From Cucumis sativus (lineage: Eukaryota; Streptophyta; Magnoliopsida; Cucurbitales; Cucurbitaceae), in the NCBI RefSeq assembly GCF_000004075.3, contig NC_026658.2, positions 2,914,001 to 2,978,000 of the forward strand: a stretch of 64,000 nucleotides of DNA, read 5' to 3'. The notes under the pieces were generated by a model that was given only the letters and a program-made list of their open reading frames with translations, was not told the origin of the DNA and did no database searches. Shown here in pieces: positions 49,528 through 61,612 of this stretch. A program made the translations under genes and the position numbers. Numbering within the stretch: the first letter of the stretch is position 1; each line of letters begins with the position of its first letter.

Positions 49528-52500
49528 TCAGAACCCGACGTATTGTGTGTATTGGGAGTAAGCATTTGACTGCATTGCAATGGGAGCCCGAGTTACATGA
49601 TCTGGAAGATCAAATGCATCAACTAGTTCTTGTGCAACGTTTCTCACTTGAAAACATAGATATTCGGTGAGCTTGTGAATTGCCTGCAGGGCAGAATGAA
49701 AATTAGCAGACGAATTCAACTCGAGGAAATGGGAAACAGTGTATGATATTTAGTTATTTATACACCATTTGATGCTGGCTACAAATACCTTTGCTTTGTT
49801 GGGAGCTACATAGTCAACATTTCGGTAAGTTCCAATGTCGTTCCATATACGATCCAAGGCGTAAAGATCGCATACGAGTTTCAGAGTAGCCTGTGTATTC
49901 GCATTGGGACATCTGATGTAAAATAACAATTTGTTAAACTCAAGAACAGAAAACAATATGAAGCAACTACAGGTGTTGGAATGAGAGGAACCTTTGTATA
50001 GCTTCAATAAATTGAGCAAGGATTACAGACTCGATATGAGATTCTGCGAAGAGTTAGAAGGTGATTCAGGCATCTATTCCATGCGCCAAAGCCACCAAGG
50101 GTTTTAGTATGCTTGCGAAGACGAACAGCCACACTTTGAAGTAACGCGAGATGTTCGATACTGTGAGATGAATATCATGAAGAATAAGGACTCTGAGTTT
50201 GAACATTAGAAGCATTTTCATTTTCAGGAGGCAACTGTTATTGATACTACACTTGGAAGGCATCTAGCTGAAACTTAGGATCTCGCAGATGGTCCGCACT
50301 TTCCCAGCGTGCAGTGACGGGATTTGGCTGAGACAGATATGTATTCATGGATTCTCGCAAGTAGTTCCATGTAAGTGCAAGTGTCCCACCTTGAAATTTC
50401 TCCTTGTATTGCTTCAAGAGGTATGCTGCGACCTATACAAAAAGAGAAAAGTTCAGCTCTAGTCATCCAACGGTTAAAAATTATTAGAAGTTCTTTTGCA
50501 TCATAGAGATGAGCCTAATAACTAATAGCAAGAACCCAGAATGAATGAATTGAAGAATAAATATACTATCATCTAAGGGAAAACCAATGGCCAACAAGCA
50601 AATGATTATGTTAGCAAAACCTGTTGTAGAAGAACTGTATTGTCCCCTTCAAAAGTTTGAAAAATATCATGATCGTTCCTAAGGGTACCAAAAGCGATTG
50701 ACAGCAGCATATCCATGGCCACCACAGGCTTCCCTGCAGGTACTCAATGACTTCGCTGTGTATGAAGTAATGTAAGCCTTAAGCCCCGCTGATAATGCAT
50801 GCACATCTCCAACTAGTTCTTCATCATGAGTCTTCTTCATCTGTGTATACTTCTCCACTAGTTGTATAGTAGCAAATTGGAAGGCGTATGTTGATGCCAG
50901 CATTGGCATTAGCTTGTGTTGTTGAGATTGGTAATCCAGAATACTGACTTCAGCCTGCTTTGGAGGACCGAATTGCTGACGTAACAGCGAATATCGAATT
51001 GCAATTGTAGAAGCAATCTTAAGAACACTAGCTGACGAATATGCCAGGGCAACTCTTCCACCTACAAGTTCTCCTAACGTGGCTGCAAATCTTTTATTGA
51101 TCGATGGTAAACTACTCTTATACTTCCCATCTCGGGAAACCTGTCCAAATCGATCAAGGAGATTATCTCGTGGAATTCTCACTGAACGGAATCTCAATGC
51201 TCCATTATCCACCCCATTGAGGCCTACCTTGTGGCCACAATCGTGTATTTCAATTCCAGGAAGAGTTTTATGAGTCTTAAGATCTCTTATTGGAACAATG
51301 AACGCATGAACACCCATATCAGCAGTCTTCTTAGAACCGTGAGTTGGCAACACCAGCTTAGCGAAAACAGTGGCAAATTTTCCATGAACTGCAGCATTGC
51401 CAATCCACCATTTGATGGCTCCATCATTTGGTGTATTGATAATGAATTCATCAGTGATCAGATCAAATGTAGCTGTTGTTTGTAGACCCTGAACGTTTGA
51501 GCCTTCAAAGAAGTAAAAGGAAGAGATTCTATATCAAAATGCAAACCTATAGTACTGAACAAGATCTGAAATAAGCTCACAAGATTTAATTAGATTCCCT
51601 AAAGTTAAGCATCTAATTAATATTACCATATAAGTTGTATAGCATACAACATAAAATGAGGTGTGAACTTAGTGGAAAACAAGTTCTTTGTGCTACAGAT
51701 AAGGCTAAACTTCTTTAAAAAATAAAAAATAAACAACAAAATTCTACATTCTAAACTTACCATGATGAAGTTCAGTCATAGCAAAACATCCAGGATAATC
51801 CACATTGTCAATACCATCAAAGAATTTGTCTCTGTGCTTTTTGGTTCCTAAATTGAGAACAGAGCCGCCCCAAAGACTACAAAATGAAACATAAATATGC
51901 CAAATTTCAATTAATATAGCATAACTAAGCTTAACTCAAATTCATGGTCAGCAAATTTTCTTCACTCTAGAGAAGAAGAGCTCAAAAGTTTGGAAGAGAA
52001 ATTCCAGTTAAATTCATGGTGAGCAAATGTTTTGGTCAAAAGGATTTTCCTGATTAAACTAATCCAAATTAAAGATTGAAACTTAAAACACGCTACCCAA
52101 GAAACTGTAGTTCTTTGTTAGAACTTACATCCAATATATAAATTCTCAAATTAGTTCCAACATTGAGAAACTTATTCTCATATGTTCTCCAAGTTTATTG
52201 CGAGAATCTAGATAATATGTTTTATTTTATATTAATGAAATATTGGGTACAAAAAATTATAGTAAAAAAGGTCTAAAGAAACTGATATGGAGAAAAACAG
52301 AATAACTCCAAATAATATTTGAAGTGATTTAGCTAAAGCCTAATTAAGAAAGAAACAAAACAATTTGATCCAAGATTCAATATTCAAGAAGGAGATGATA
52401 TGATATGAAAATAAAGACGACCTGAACTGTACACCCATTTTAATGGCAAGAGAGACATCGACGCTTCCAACGGCTTCCATAATGGCGAAATATTTACCAG

Positions 52501-52882
52501 GATCTTCATTGACAAACAAACTAAACGGCTTAATTCCGGCCTCTCTCACGAGACCGATCAATTGCTTCATACAAAGCTCCCGATGATCGTTCATAGAGAT
52601 CTCTACCGGCGTTTGCAATTCAGGCCTCGAATTGAAGTAGTCAAAAACGCGCTCTTGAATCTCCCTATGTTTCCCCCTCATAAACACTGATAAACTTTCC
52701 ATGTCGACATCCATTCTGCCCACCTTGGAATTTCCGGCGCACGTTACGATTTCCATTCTGTACGAATCATCTCCGGGAAGGGGAATCATGGGAGTCAGGT
52801 GCAAGGACAGACGCTCGATCCGCCGGGAGGCTGCATGAGATTCATCCTCGGGCGCCCGATTTGATTCTCTTGGTGATGCCAT
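49528..52882 (-). CDS. ACX2: acyl-CoA oxidase 2, peroxisomal; three single-base insertions
   Basis: Oxidises long-chain acyl-CoA to trans-2-enoyl-CoA with H2O2 release, the first step of peroxisomal beta-oxidation. Exons (minus): 52882-52422, 51876-51761, 51502-50621, 50432-50253, 50160-49992, 49912-49789, 49683-49528. Without three extra bases the product is about 694 residues, matching Arabidopsis ACX2 (692). A PTS2 import signal, RIERLSLHL, is at residues 21-29. The FAD/substrate region has [16 protein letters not shown] and [15 protein letters not shown]. The acyl-CoA oxidase catalytic glutamate lies in TFEGDN, and the C-terminus is [20 protein letters not shown]. Insertions: a fourth T in CGCTTTTGG (50690-50693), a G after CTCGC (50143-50147) and a C in ACTCTTCGCAG (50047-50049). 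Each moves the conserved reading by exactly one base. Start 52882 is preferred over the in-frame ATG at 52903 because it gives the family length. Confidence 0.92.
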
Positions 52883-53828
52883 GTCTTCGGACGACGATCG
52901 CAAACACGTTGAGAAAGAGATAGAAGCTAAGGTACCGGAAGGCGGTTGGGGGATTGATTAAAAGAGGAAGGGGAGCAGACGTGGCGTTCGTTGAATATAT
53001 ACGTGTCGAAATATGATTGGGAGATGTGGGTGCCAGTTGAATTGGCGCGTTTCTCAAAGCAGTTTGGATAAAGGAAGAAGCTTTTGGACATTCACATTTC
53101 ACATTTTATAACATATCTTTACTCTTTATTTACCAATTTTCAATCTCTAACTTATGAAGGAATAGACTTTTTTATTTCTGTAATTTCATTCAATTTTTAG
53201 TTTTTATATTTTAATATATCTTTACATTATATATTTATGTTGAAGGTCATATTTTTCGGTTTTCATTACTTATTATTTGTTAATATTAAATAAATTATTA
53301 GAGTTAGAAAAATATTGCTATCAAATAAATTCAAATTTTATTTTCGGTTAATAAATTAAACATAGGACAAACCTATTTAATTCCTATTACGATTTCCAAC
53401 TGTAGTGAACAAAATCAATAAATTAATAATTTAGATTATAAATATAAAAGAAATAATACAATATATATCCAATTGATAATTGTTATTATTGGTAAGTAAA
53501 TGGTATTTAAAATTTTAGAAGGGCCTTACCGTGTTTTACTCATCAAAATTTCCAAATCAAGGGACGTAAATAGGATAACTATAATGAGACATTCAAATTG
53601 ACAATTTCCACTTTCAAATTATTATGATAATTACTTCATGAAAATGTGGTGCATTGGACAATAATCAATCATCAGTCCCTCAAATTATCTCAATCTCGAA
53701 TTTCTATTATTTCCATGATCTGAAGTAATGGCATATGATAGAATCTCAATAACGATTTTCTTTCTTGGACAATTCTCTATCAATGGCAAAAAATTGGATA
53801 TCTAAACCCCTGTTCGGTGTTCATTCAC
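52883..53828. other. ACX2 promoter and spacer to COX11
   Basis: The first 200 bases are the ACX2 leader and proximal promoter; the rest (53.1-53.8 kb) is AT-rich and holds the downstream region of COX11, which is on the same strand. No coding frame is supported. Confidence 0.55.
52979..53007. promoter_or_regulatory. pair of ABRE-like ACGTG motifs upstream of ACX2
   Basis: ACGTGGC at 52979-52985 and ACGTGTC at 53001-53007, about 100-125 bases upstream of the ACX2 start. Both are textbook ABRE cores bound by bZIP ABF/ABI5-type factors, and close pairs are the functional arrangement. This would fit abscisic-acid or seed-stage control of beta-oxidation, but that is inference. Confidence 0.45.
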
Positions 53829-56800
53829 CTATTCTTCTGAGACTTTGAAAAAAGTGTATGATAGAATCAAATTGTTTGATGCCGTCCATTTTTGGGTCAG
53901 TTTCAAACTCAGGATCAATATAGAAGAACACCTGCAGAATCAGGTCATGAACCATATGATTCCCCTAAAAACTCCAACTACAAAAATGAATTTTATACAC
54001 TTACAGGCATGTCGATCTGCTCCCCGGGAAGGAGACGTTGCTCTTCAAAGCAAAAGCATTGTATTTTATTGAAGTAGATTGCGGCCTGTAACAAAGTTCA
54101 AGTGCAAAAGAAAAGTTTCAATCTTCTTTGTTATTTTGATGAGTTCTATACAGAAACGAACATTTGTCTATTTCCTGACAGCCTCAAAAGTTTGAAACAA
54201 CTATTATGTTATGAAATTGATAAAGTAAGATGGATAAGGAGGCATAAACAGTAAAGAATCAGTCAGCATAGAGGTTTACGAAACTCACTAATCGTGTTTT
54301 CATATGCATTTACAGAAGGGACAGAGGGAGAATGATTTACTATTACAAAGAATATTACAGATCATTCATAAAGTAAGAGTTCCAGGTGCAACTTTGATTT
54401 TGTTCATTCGCGTTGATGTATTAACATAATTTTTTTTTCCATTCTAAAATTAAAAAAGATAGGCAACAGTTTTAAAAGATCAATCTACAAGCAGTTTCTA
54501 ACATTTTTTTAAAAACCAAGCAAACCCATGTAGATTGTTAACCCTGGATAGAATTTACTCTTAACAAATGAATGATAGAACAGCGCAATGAAAAGATCAG
54601 TGACTTGAGAAACAAACTGAAAAAGCCAATGAAGATCAAACTTCATTGATCATCTTAACACTTCACAATTCAAGCACTAGCGAGATTTCCATAAATAAAG
54701 CCAATAATCTCCTTTACAGCATACAATAGTTGAAATTTATTAAAATTGTGGTTTCTACAATACAATGTAGGGAAACTAGTTACCTTCATAGGTGTAACAT
54801 TGTACGTAGACACACCAGTAATTGGAGTTGAACTTCTATTTTCAGCAGTATAGAATGCAAGTGCACTTTCTCCAGGTTTTACCCTTACCTACAACAGATG
54901 AAGTTAGTTTTTACTCCATCGAAAGTATTGTTCCTTATGGAGCGTGCATATTTGTGCCTTATTGTTTCTTGTTGATGGAATGAGATGCCAGAAGTTAAGG
55001 ACAAGTCAACAAATGAATGGCATTAGAACAGAAGTGAATGCAAACATTCCTACACGCACACAAGCAGAAGTATCAAGATTAAAACATTTTTTCGCAGAGC
55101 ATGAGCGTGTGTGAGTTATACATGCATATGCATAAGGAAACACCTCTCTCTGTGTTGGAATAAACTTCCAAGGCATTCCATCAGCTACGTCAGCATTAAA
55201 CTGGACAACAATATCCCTGGTAACAAAATGAAAATTTATCAGGCATTGAGAAATTAGACTTTTTTTTTATATATTTTTATTAATACAACATGAAAGAAAG
55301 GCCAACCACCTAAGGTTAGGGTGTAGAAGAAATCCCTCCCACACAAACTAAACCATCAAACCATTCCAATCATTAGTTATGAGACTATAATTACAAAAAA
55401 AGGTTTGAACGCCCACCAAGATGTAGAATCCTGTTCACTACACCGAAAATTATCCACCAGGGTGGCACAAAGAAGGGTCTTAAAAACCACAAACTTTGAA
55501 GCCCAGAACGCAGAACCAGCAACAAATGTAAAATAGCTACAACGTGGATTGTTCTAAGTAAAAAGTGATTCAGTAAATCATTTTCTTTGTAACAAATGAA
55601 ACTTCAAGTATCTTTCTTACAGATAAATTCATTTAAACCAGATCGACTCTATTAAATTGTGGTTGTTCCAACTCTTCAGGCTGATTGACTCCTTCTCGAA
55701 CACCTATAGTCCATCTTACCTCTCTCACAAAAAATCCTTTAAGTTTTTCATGCTTTAAAGCCCGACAAATTCTCTCCACAGCCAGTATCAATACATCCAA
55801 TTTTAAGATGCCATCCAGGAAAAAAGCAACGAATTTTGAGTGGCAAAGAACTGATATCATAACAAAAACTCGGAATAACCTTTGATTGTTGAAACAATCA
55901 ATAATAACCTACCAACAACCTATTTGAGTTAACTTTAAGACTAAAAGCTCTCTCTTGAAGAGCAACATAACCTTGAACAAATTCCTTATCAATTCCACAA
56001 AGGGAAGAGCAAGGGGTCCACTCCAAACTGACGATTGAAGATGATTAACAAAATTTTGGTCTATGACAATAATACAATCTTCTATGACTGGAGTGCTTGC
56101 TTATTCAACAATTAACTTAAAGCATTGTTGCAGATCCTTAGAAGGTTGACTAACGTGTCCATTTAAAAGTACAAGCAAGAGTAACCTTCTCCAGCATGTT
56201 GCCCAAAGTTATACATTTGGTGGATACATAAATCTTTAGATCATTCAATCTTGCAACATCGAAGAAAAGGAAAGACTCTTTCCTTGAGACCATGTTTACT
56301 TTTGAAAGGTAATTATTTTATCCAAATATTGTGAGTAGCTACTTGTGCTTCAATTTTTCTTCAAGGATATTTTCTATATAATAATAATAATATAAATGAA
56401 GAAGAAACTATGATTGTTTTGCTTGCTAAAAGTATTATTGATGGTAAGGCATTGCAATCTAACGACAATTGAAAAAACCAAAGGCAGTCAAAATATTATT
56501 TCATTTACTGTCCTAATTTATTCAATTTCCATCGGCTTCTAAACGTTTGCATCTATGCCTCACATTCTGCAACAAACCAGCTTGCAACTGCACATCTAAT
56601 CTAGTGCAAACATGAAAAGATACAATGCACAAAAGTATTGCAATGCTTGTACTAAGGTTTAGCAGGACAATTAGTTTAGCAACAAAATACTTGAAAAATA
56701 AAACCGTAACTAATCCAATCATTGCTTCAAAATAGAACTACATTAAAGAGAATTGAAACCTTGTAGTTACTGTTCCATCTTTAGCATGGCGAGCAATTTT

Positions 56801-57268
56801 TTCTTCAACACTCTGCATAAAGGAAATCCTTTCTCAATTGAAAAGCAAAGGTATGAGGAATCTGACACAATAACAAAAACTAAAGAAAAATACCTCACGG
56901 CGCTGAACAGTGCCCCCATAACCAGTAGCTTGGCAGAACCTCCTATAAAGAGGAACAGCCGCATAACTACATCCTACCATGGTAAGAACCAATGCTACAA
57001 GGTAGAAAAGCATATTTTTGGACTTCCGTTCAATAGCAGCTGTAGAGTAGCTGCGCTGAATATTGTGCAAGGAAGAATACCTCCCAATATAACGAGTAGA
57101 AAGGGGTGAAAACCAATGCTTTTGAAATGACTGTGAATGAAAGCCGCGTCCCATTTTTAATTCACATACATCTAAACCAGTACCTCTTTTATAAACATTA
57201 CAAGTTCGACTTAAACTATAAGTTGACTGCAGTAGAAAGTTGGATGTCAACCTGCATCCAAAAAGCAT
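53829..57268 (-). CDS. COX11: COX11, cytochrome c oxidase copper chaperone; one frameshift near the end
   Basis: Delivers copper to the CuB site of cytochrome c oxidase subunit 1 from the mitochondrial inner membrane. Exons (minus): 57279-56894 (coding from ATG 57268 or earlier), 56812-56760, 55216-55144, 54888-54784, 54085-54005, 53931-53829, giving about 262 residues from that ATG. An arginine/serine-rich presequence precedes one membrane segment ([20 protein letters not shown]) and the conserved [15 protein letters not shown]. The intermembrane domain has [33 protein letters not shown] and the copper-binding [17 protein letters not shown]. In the last exon an extra A (53875-53877, plus-strand TTT) shifts the frame after KMDGI; removing it restores [15 protein letters not shown] and a stop. 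The true start is uncertain (see the upstream exons). The 1.5-kb intron 55217-56759 shows nothing recognisable. Confidence 0.93.
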
Positions 57269-57899
57269 AGAGTGAGCATCTGTCAACAAAATCAATAACC
57301 AATCAGCAATGTGATAGTGGAGATAGATTAAAAATATACTTTCTGGCAAGCACGAGTAATCAAATAATTCTAGTCAGTAAGTCACTCATAATAACAAAAT
57401 ACCCTAAGTTAAGGATCATACAGGATTAGCCAAAAACTCATATAACATATGAGATCCAAAGATGTTAGTTCTCTGAGATTTAGAGATAAACGAGGTGTAC
57501 TGGTTTGTTTGAGGACATCGAGTGAAACTGAAATCAGGAATGATAAAAGTGGTGTACTGTAAGCGGGAAGGAACAATTTTAAAATTAGTAAGAATTCCAG
57601 GTGTATGAAATATTAGTATAGTCCATAGGATATTTGATTAGATAGAAATAATAGACTTGCCAATGGAAAAGCTAAAAAATTGAAGCAAGGTGTTCAACAT
57701 AGCAAAATTCCATTTATCATCTTTTTTTCTTTCTTTCTTTCTTTCCTCAAATTGGGGAGCGCTTTCTGTAGAATTCTTGGTTCGCTCCAGTTTCCGATTC
57801 TGTTACGTGGAATTTTATTTCACTTTGTAGCTTTTCACGTAAGAATGAAAATTTTGTTTTGAAATTAGCATATATAAGACAGATACACCATTAACAATT

Positions 57900-58200
57900 A
57901 TAAACTGTCATTGACAAATCAGACCACCTGCTTATATGGAAATACTAGAAATTTGATTCACCAATCACTACTTTTATGTAATTAATAACTTGGATTCCAT
58001 ATCATAAGTTCTTATGGGGCAAGAAAAGACTTGTCAAGAAAGAACAGGACGAGTAAGTTTTAAAAGCATTAACTATGTATTAACACGTCAAATCAATTAT
58101 AGTGAGAAGAAAAACTCCTCAACTATCAGCAAGTTTAATGAATTAATATAACTATCTTAACGGTAACAAACATTGAACTGTATCTTTCATCAAGGGAAAA
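57900..58200. other. intron or upstream DNA of COX11
   Basis: Part of the interval between exon 57279 and the candidate upstream exons. Apart from a TTTC microsatellite near 57721-57745, I see nothing in 57.3-58.2 kb. Confidence 0.4.
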
Positions 58201-58223
58201 CCATAGTCCCAGGAAAAACTTAC

Positions 58224-58621
58224 GATGCATGAACATGTGAACTGAGATTACCATTGCGAGACCAGATGTAGCTTGGACACTGTAACCCATGATCAGCCTC
58301 ATAGCAGGATGCTGCTGTTGCAAAGCTCAAATGTTCTGGCACGCCATCTCCAAGAAAAGCAAGTGCTCCAAAGGACTGCATCAAACAAGAAGATCCAGGT
58401 TGATCAATCTTTGAGAAAGGTTGAGAAAGATGGAACCTTCATTTACAATCTAGAGTAAATTAAGATAGCACAATTTCACAATTTTGACAAAATATTGCAG
58501 ATTTGATTTGTCAAATGAGTTCTCCAGGGGAAAAAGAAGAAAAAAAAGGCAACGTTCTTACGGTAGACTGGGTCTTAAGCTTCCTCCTTAGTAACTGCCC
58601 GATCATTCCTCCACCAGCCAT
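58224..58621 (-). other. candidate 5' coding exons of COX11
   Basis: Two minus-strand segments with clean splice sites. 58621-58562 (60 bases, ATG in the strong context AAAATGGCT) encodes MAGGGMIGQLLRRKLKTQST and ends at a GTAAGA donor. 58375-58224 (152 bases, TGCAG acceptor, GTAAGT donor) is open throughout (SFGALAFLGDGVPEHLSF and on). They could extend the COX11 presequence: the arginine-rich start suits mitochondrial import. The second segment is one base too long to join exon 57279 in frame, so either it is 5' UTR, or it carries another single-base insertion, or translation starts at an internal ATG such as 58305. I do not recognise the peptide from other COX11 proteins. Confidence 0.45.
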
Positions 58622-59344
58622 TTTAGTAAGTATTCCATAAGCTGGTTAAGAAGCCAAACAAAGAGTTTAGAATAATAAAAATGAAGATAAATAAGCATTT
58701 CAGGCATAGCTCAAAATAACCATACTTCATAATTAACGTAAATAGCCTTAGCTTGTTTCTTTTAAAAGAACACTTTTGTTTTCTTCTATGGGAGCATGTG
58801 GTTCCAATATACGCATATTCCATTACCAACCTCCAGAAGGCCATCATACAAACACAGATTCAAAATAAATAAATTAAAAAAATAAGAAATACAATCGCTA
58901 TCAAAGGACTGAAAGGTAGTAAGAAAAAGTTTGCCTTCACATTACAAGTTCAACTATTTAAATAACTGGTGCAACCATGTATGGTATACAACTTCTAATT
59001 GGAGTGCAATCCACAAATCCTTTAGTAATATTTCCTCTTTTATGATTATTACTATTTAAAATAAGAAACAAAACTTTAATTATCAAAAAAGAGGAGTACA
59101 AAAGAAAAGAGATGGGGTATCCCCACCAAGCCAAATGGATAACAAAAAAGGTTTCCTATCCACACCCCGATTTAGGTTTTTCCCTCTAACCTAGATCGTG
59201 GCATGGAAATACTTTTTGAACACGACCTTTCAATCTAAAAGACAAGCGAACAAGTTTTATAAAATTCTATAGAAAATTCGACAGCATCTCCCCTAAAATA
59301 TGGGTCGTTAGCCAAAACCTGAAAAGAGAGGAAAACTACACTTT

Positions 59345-59850
59345 TATATATATAATCTTCACACTTATATTAGCATCGACGGTGTCTCACCACAAACTCA
59401 TCCAAACTAGTCCAGAGTCTCAGTTGGAGTTTATATCCAAACTTGTCCCAAACAAACTTAAGTGTGGTGAACAATACTTTAGAGTTCTCCAAGTCTCGAC
59501 TCTTCTATTCAAAACATTGTGGCGACATTATTTTCATGTCAAAACTAAATGGGCATTCATGAAACTTACTAAAATTACCCAAAATCTTACTAAATACTCA
59601 TCAGAGTAGCCTTAATTCTAATGGATAGCACATAACAACCTTGTAACTTCAAAGTCTAGCATTCAACATTATGGGCTATTCAATATCAACACTAAAGTTA
59701 AATGGGTACTCAAGACCCAAACCATAAAGCTTGAAATTTTACACAAATTTGTGTCGATCACCCAATTTTGAACTTCCTGACAGCTAGACAGCGATTAAAT
59801 TCCCCTCGAGAACCCAAATCTAACACCAAAATGTAATGGATAATGTTTAA
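59345..59850. repeat. dispersed repeat, short copy
   Basis: Related to 21425-23365: both share the ACTCATCCAARCTAGTCYAG plus GAGTTTATATCCAAAC left end and the CTAGACAGCG ... AAAATGTAATGG right end. It is about 500 bases long and lacks the 129-bp array. It lies in the probable first intron or promoter of COX11. Identity is moderate, so the insertions are not recent. Confidence 0.6.
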
Positions 59851-59929
59851 TTCAAGCCAAAACTTGGTGGGTGTTTGAAAGTTTACAAGAAACACGATAG
59901 AATATAATAGATCTTACCCCAAAGCCAAA

Positions 59930-60240
59930 ATTTAGCGCGAACGGCGGAGCCACGTGGTGTTCACAGCTGCGGTACAAGACAAATATGAGACAAGACAAGT
60001 AGTGGCGATTTGGTCGTCGTCCGGCGAGTCAAGCGGCGCAAGGGTGGCTGGGTGGTGGCGTCGACTGAAGGAGAGGAAGAGAGGGGTTTTGGACTTGTCG
60101 ACGGCAAGCTACGCCGTGGCCGGCGTGCGAGAGAGAGATAGTGAGCGGAAGAGAAGTTCAAGAGAGGGGAGGGCTGTGCGCTCGAAACGTGTAGAAGAAG
60201 TCTCCCGCCCTTCTTTAGTTGGGCTAGGGGTATAAACGGG
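59930..60240. other. GC-rich block upstream of COX11
   Basis: Strikingly GC-rich, with GCGGCG/CCGGCG words. The minus-strand frame 60161-59961 is serine/threonine/proline/arginine-rich without a known domain, and an AAGGG/GTAAG donor-like site lies near 59920. It adjoins the dispersed repeat and could be its 5' part, or an alternative first exon. No function assigned. Confidence 0.35.
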
Positions 60241-60792
60241 TTACTAGCTTATAGCAAGTTGAGTGATTTATGATCGGCAGAAACTAAAAAGATTCCAAAT
60301 AGATACAAATTAAATAGTCATGGATATAAAGCTTCAACTGAAATTAGCAAGAAAATCTGTTGAGAAATGTGCTGACAAATATGTCACATATTTCAACAAC
60401 TACTAGCTACTGATCCAAGAAGATTAAACAAAATTCACTTAGAACCTACATTTGAATAAGAAAAACTATAACAGCGGGATTGCGCCAACTTCTATTAATT
60501 CATCAAGTTCATCGCATTCATAAACACCAATTTCTAAAACAGAAGAAGCCAACAACAAAAACACCAAATTCCAAAAAACAAATCCAACAAATTCAAAAAA
60601 TGAAACATGCCCAAAAGGGACAGCTTGCCTGAGTTTCAATCTCACAAACAATCAACAAAAATGGGTCTTAAACAAAGGTAAGATACAGAAACAGAACCCA
60701 ACCCTGAGAATAGGCCAAAAACTGGATGAAAAGAGCGAAAAACAATATGGTAAGATAAGAAAAAGAAAGAAGGAACTAGATAAGCCTCTGAC

Positions 60793-60890
60793 CTGAGGTT
60801 TTAGGACTCACGAAATAAATCCTAATCAATATACGAGAGCAGAAAATCCAGAAGCATTCTTCAAAATTGCATCAGGGGGGAATTGTGGAA
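60793..60890 (-). other. possible non-coding first exon of COX11
   Basis: On the minus strand this stretch ends in CCTCAG followed by GTCAGAG, an acceptable donor, and has leader-like composition. It would place the promoter near 60.9 kb, with the 59.3-60.2 kb repeat inside the first intron. This is a position and splice-site argument only. Confidence 0.3.
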
Positions 60891-61461
60891 GAAACGATTC
60901 GAGCAAAAAAAAACATCAAATAAACAACCCAACCCTTGTTTAGTTGGGCTGGGGAGGGGTCTGTATTCCTCCAAAATCGACCCAACCCAAATAGCCACGG
61001 TCTGTGTACGACTGAACCGAACCGAACCGGGTTGGGTGGGGGTTTCTTTTGTACAAATTCACATAGAAACGAAGATTTCCTTTTATTTCTTCAAATCTTT
61101 GTTATTATTGAATGTGAAGAATTTATGGTTCTTGATGCCTATGAGTGTTTAATTATTATGAGTTTGTTTTCAAAATTGCTAAGCGATATTAATGTTTTTC
61201 CTTTCACATTAAGGAAAACGTTTAGACAATTCAGCCCACGCTAACTTCCAAGCAAGAGAAAGCCCAATGCTTGATATGTGCTCCATGAGCCCACTATTCG
61301 GCTAAATCATTTTCCAATATGTGACAAGATTTTGGAAAGAAAAAATATATTAATAAAGCAAATTTCTTTGAGTATTTATTATTATTATTATTATTACATC
61401 AACTAGTTTAATACTATTATATATTACTAAAGCAAAAAATTGTCTTTAAATTGTAATATTA

Positions 61462-61612
61462 TTGAAAATATTAACAAATATAACAAAAATATCATCATCT
61501 ATACATATCTATATAGTAGTCTATCATGATCTATCACAAATAGATGGTCATATTTTACTATATTTTAAAATATTTTTGTTCATTTTACTGTATTTAACAA
61601 GTCTTTCTAAAA
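61462..61612. mobile_element. degenerate MITE-like element
   Basis: AATATTAACAAATATAACAA on the left and a TTTTACTATATTTTAAAATA block on the right are inverted relatives of each other. The middle contains CTATCATGATCTATCAC, related to the GATCTATCACTAATAGATC hairpin of 34616-34824. Too diverged for exact ends. Confidence 0.45.
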
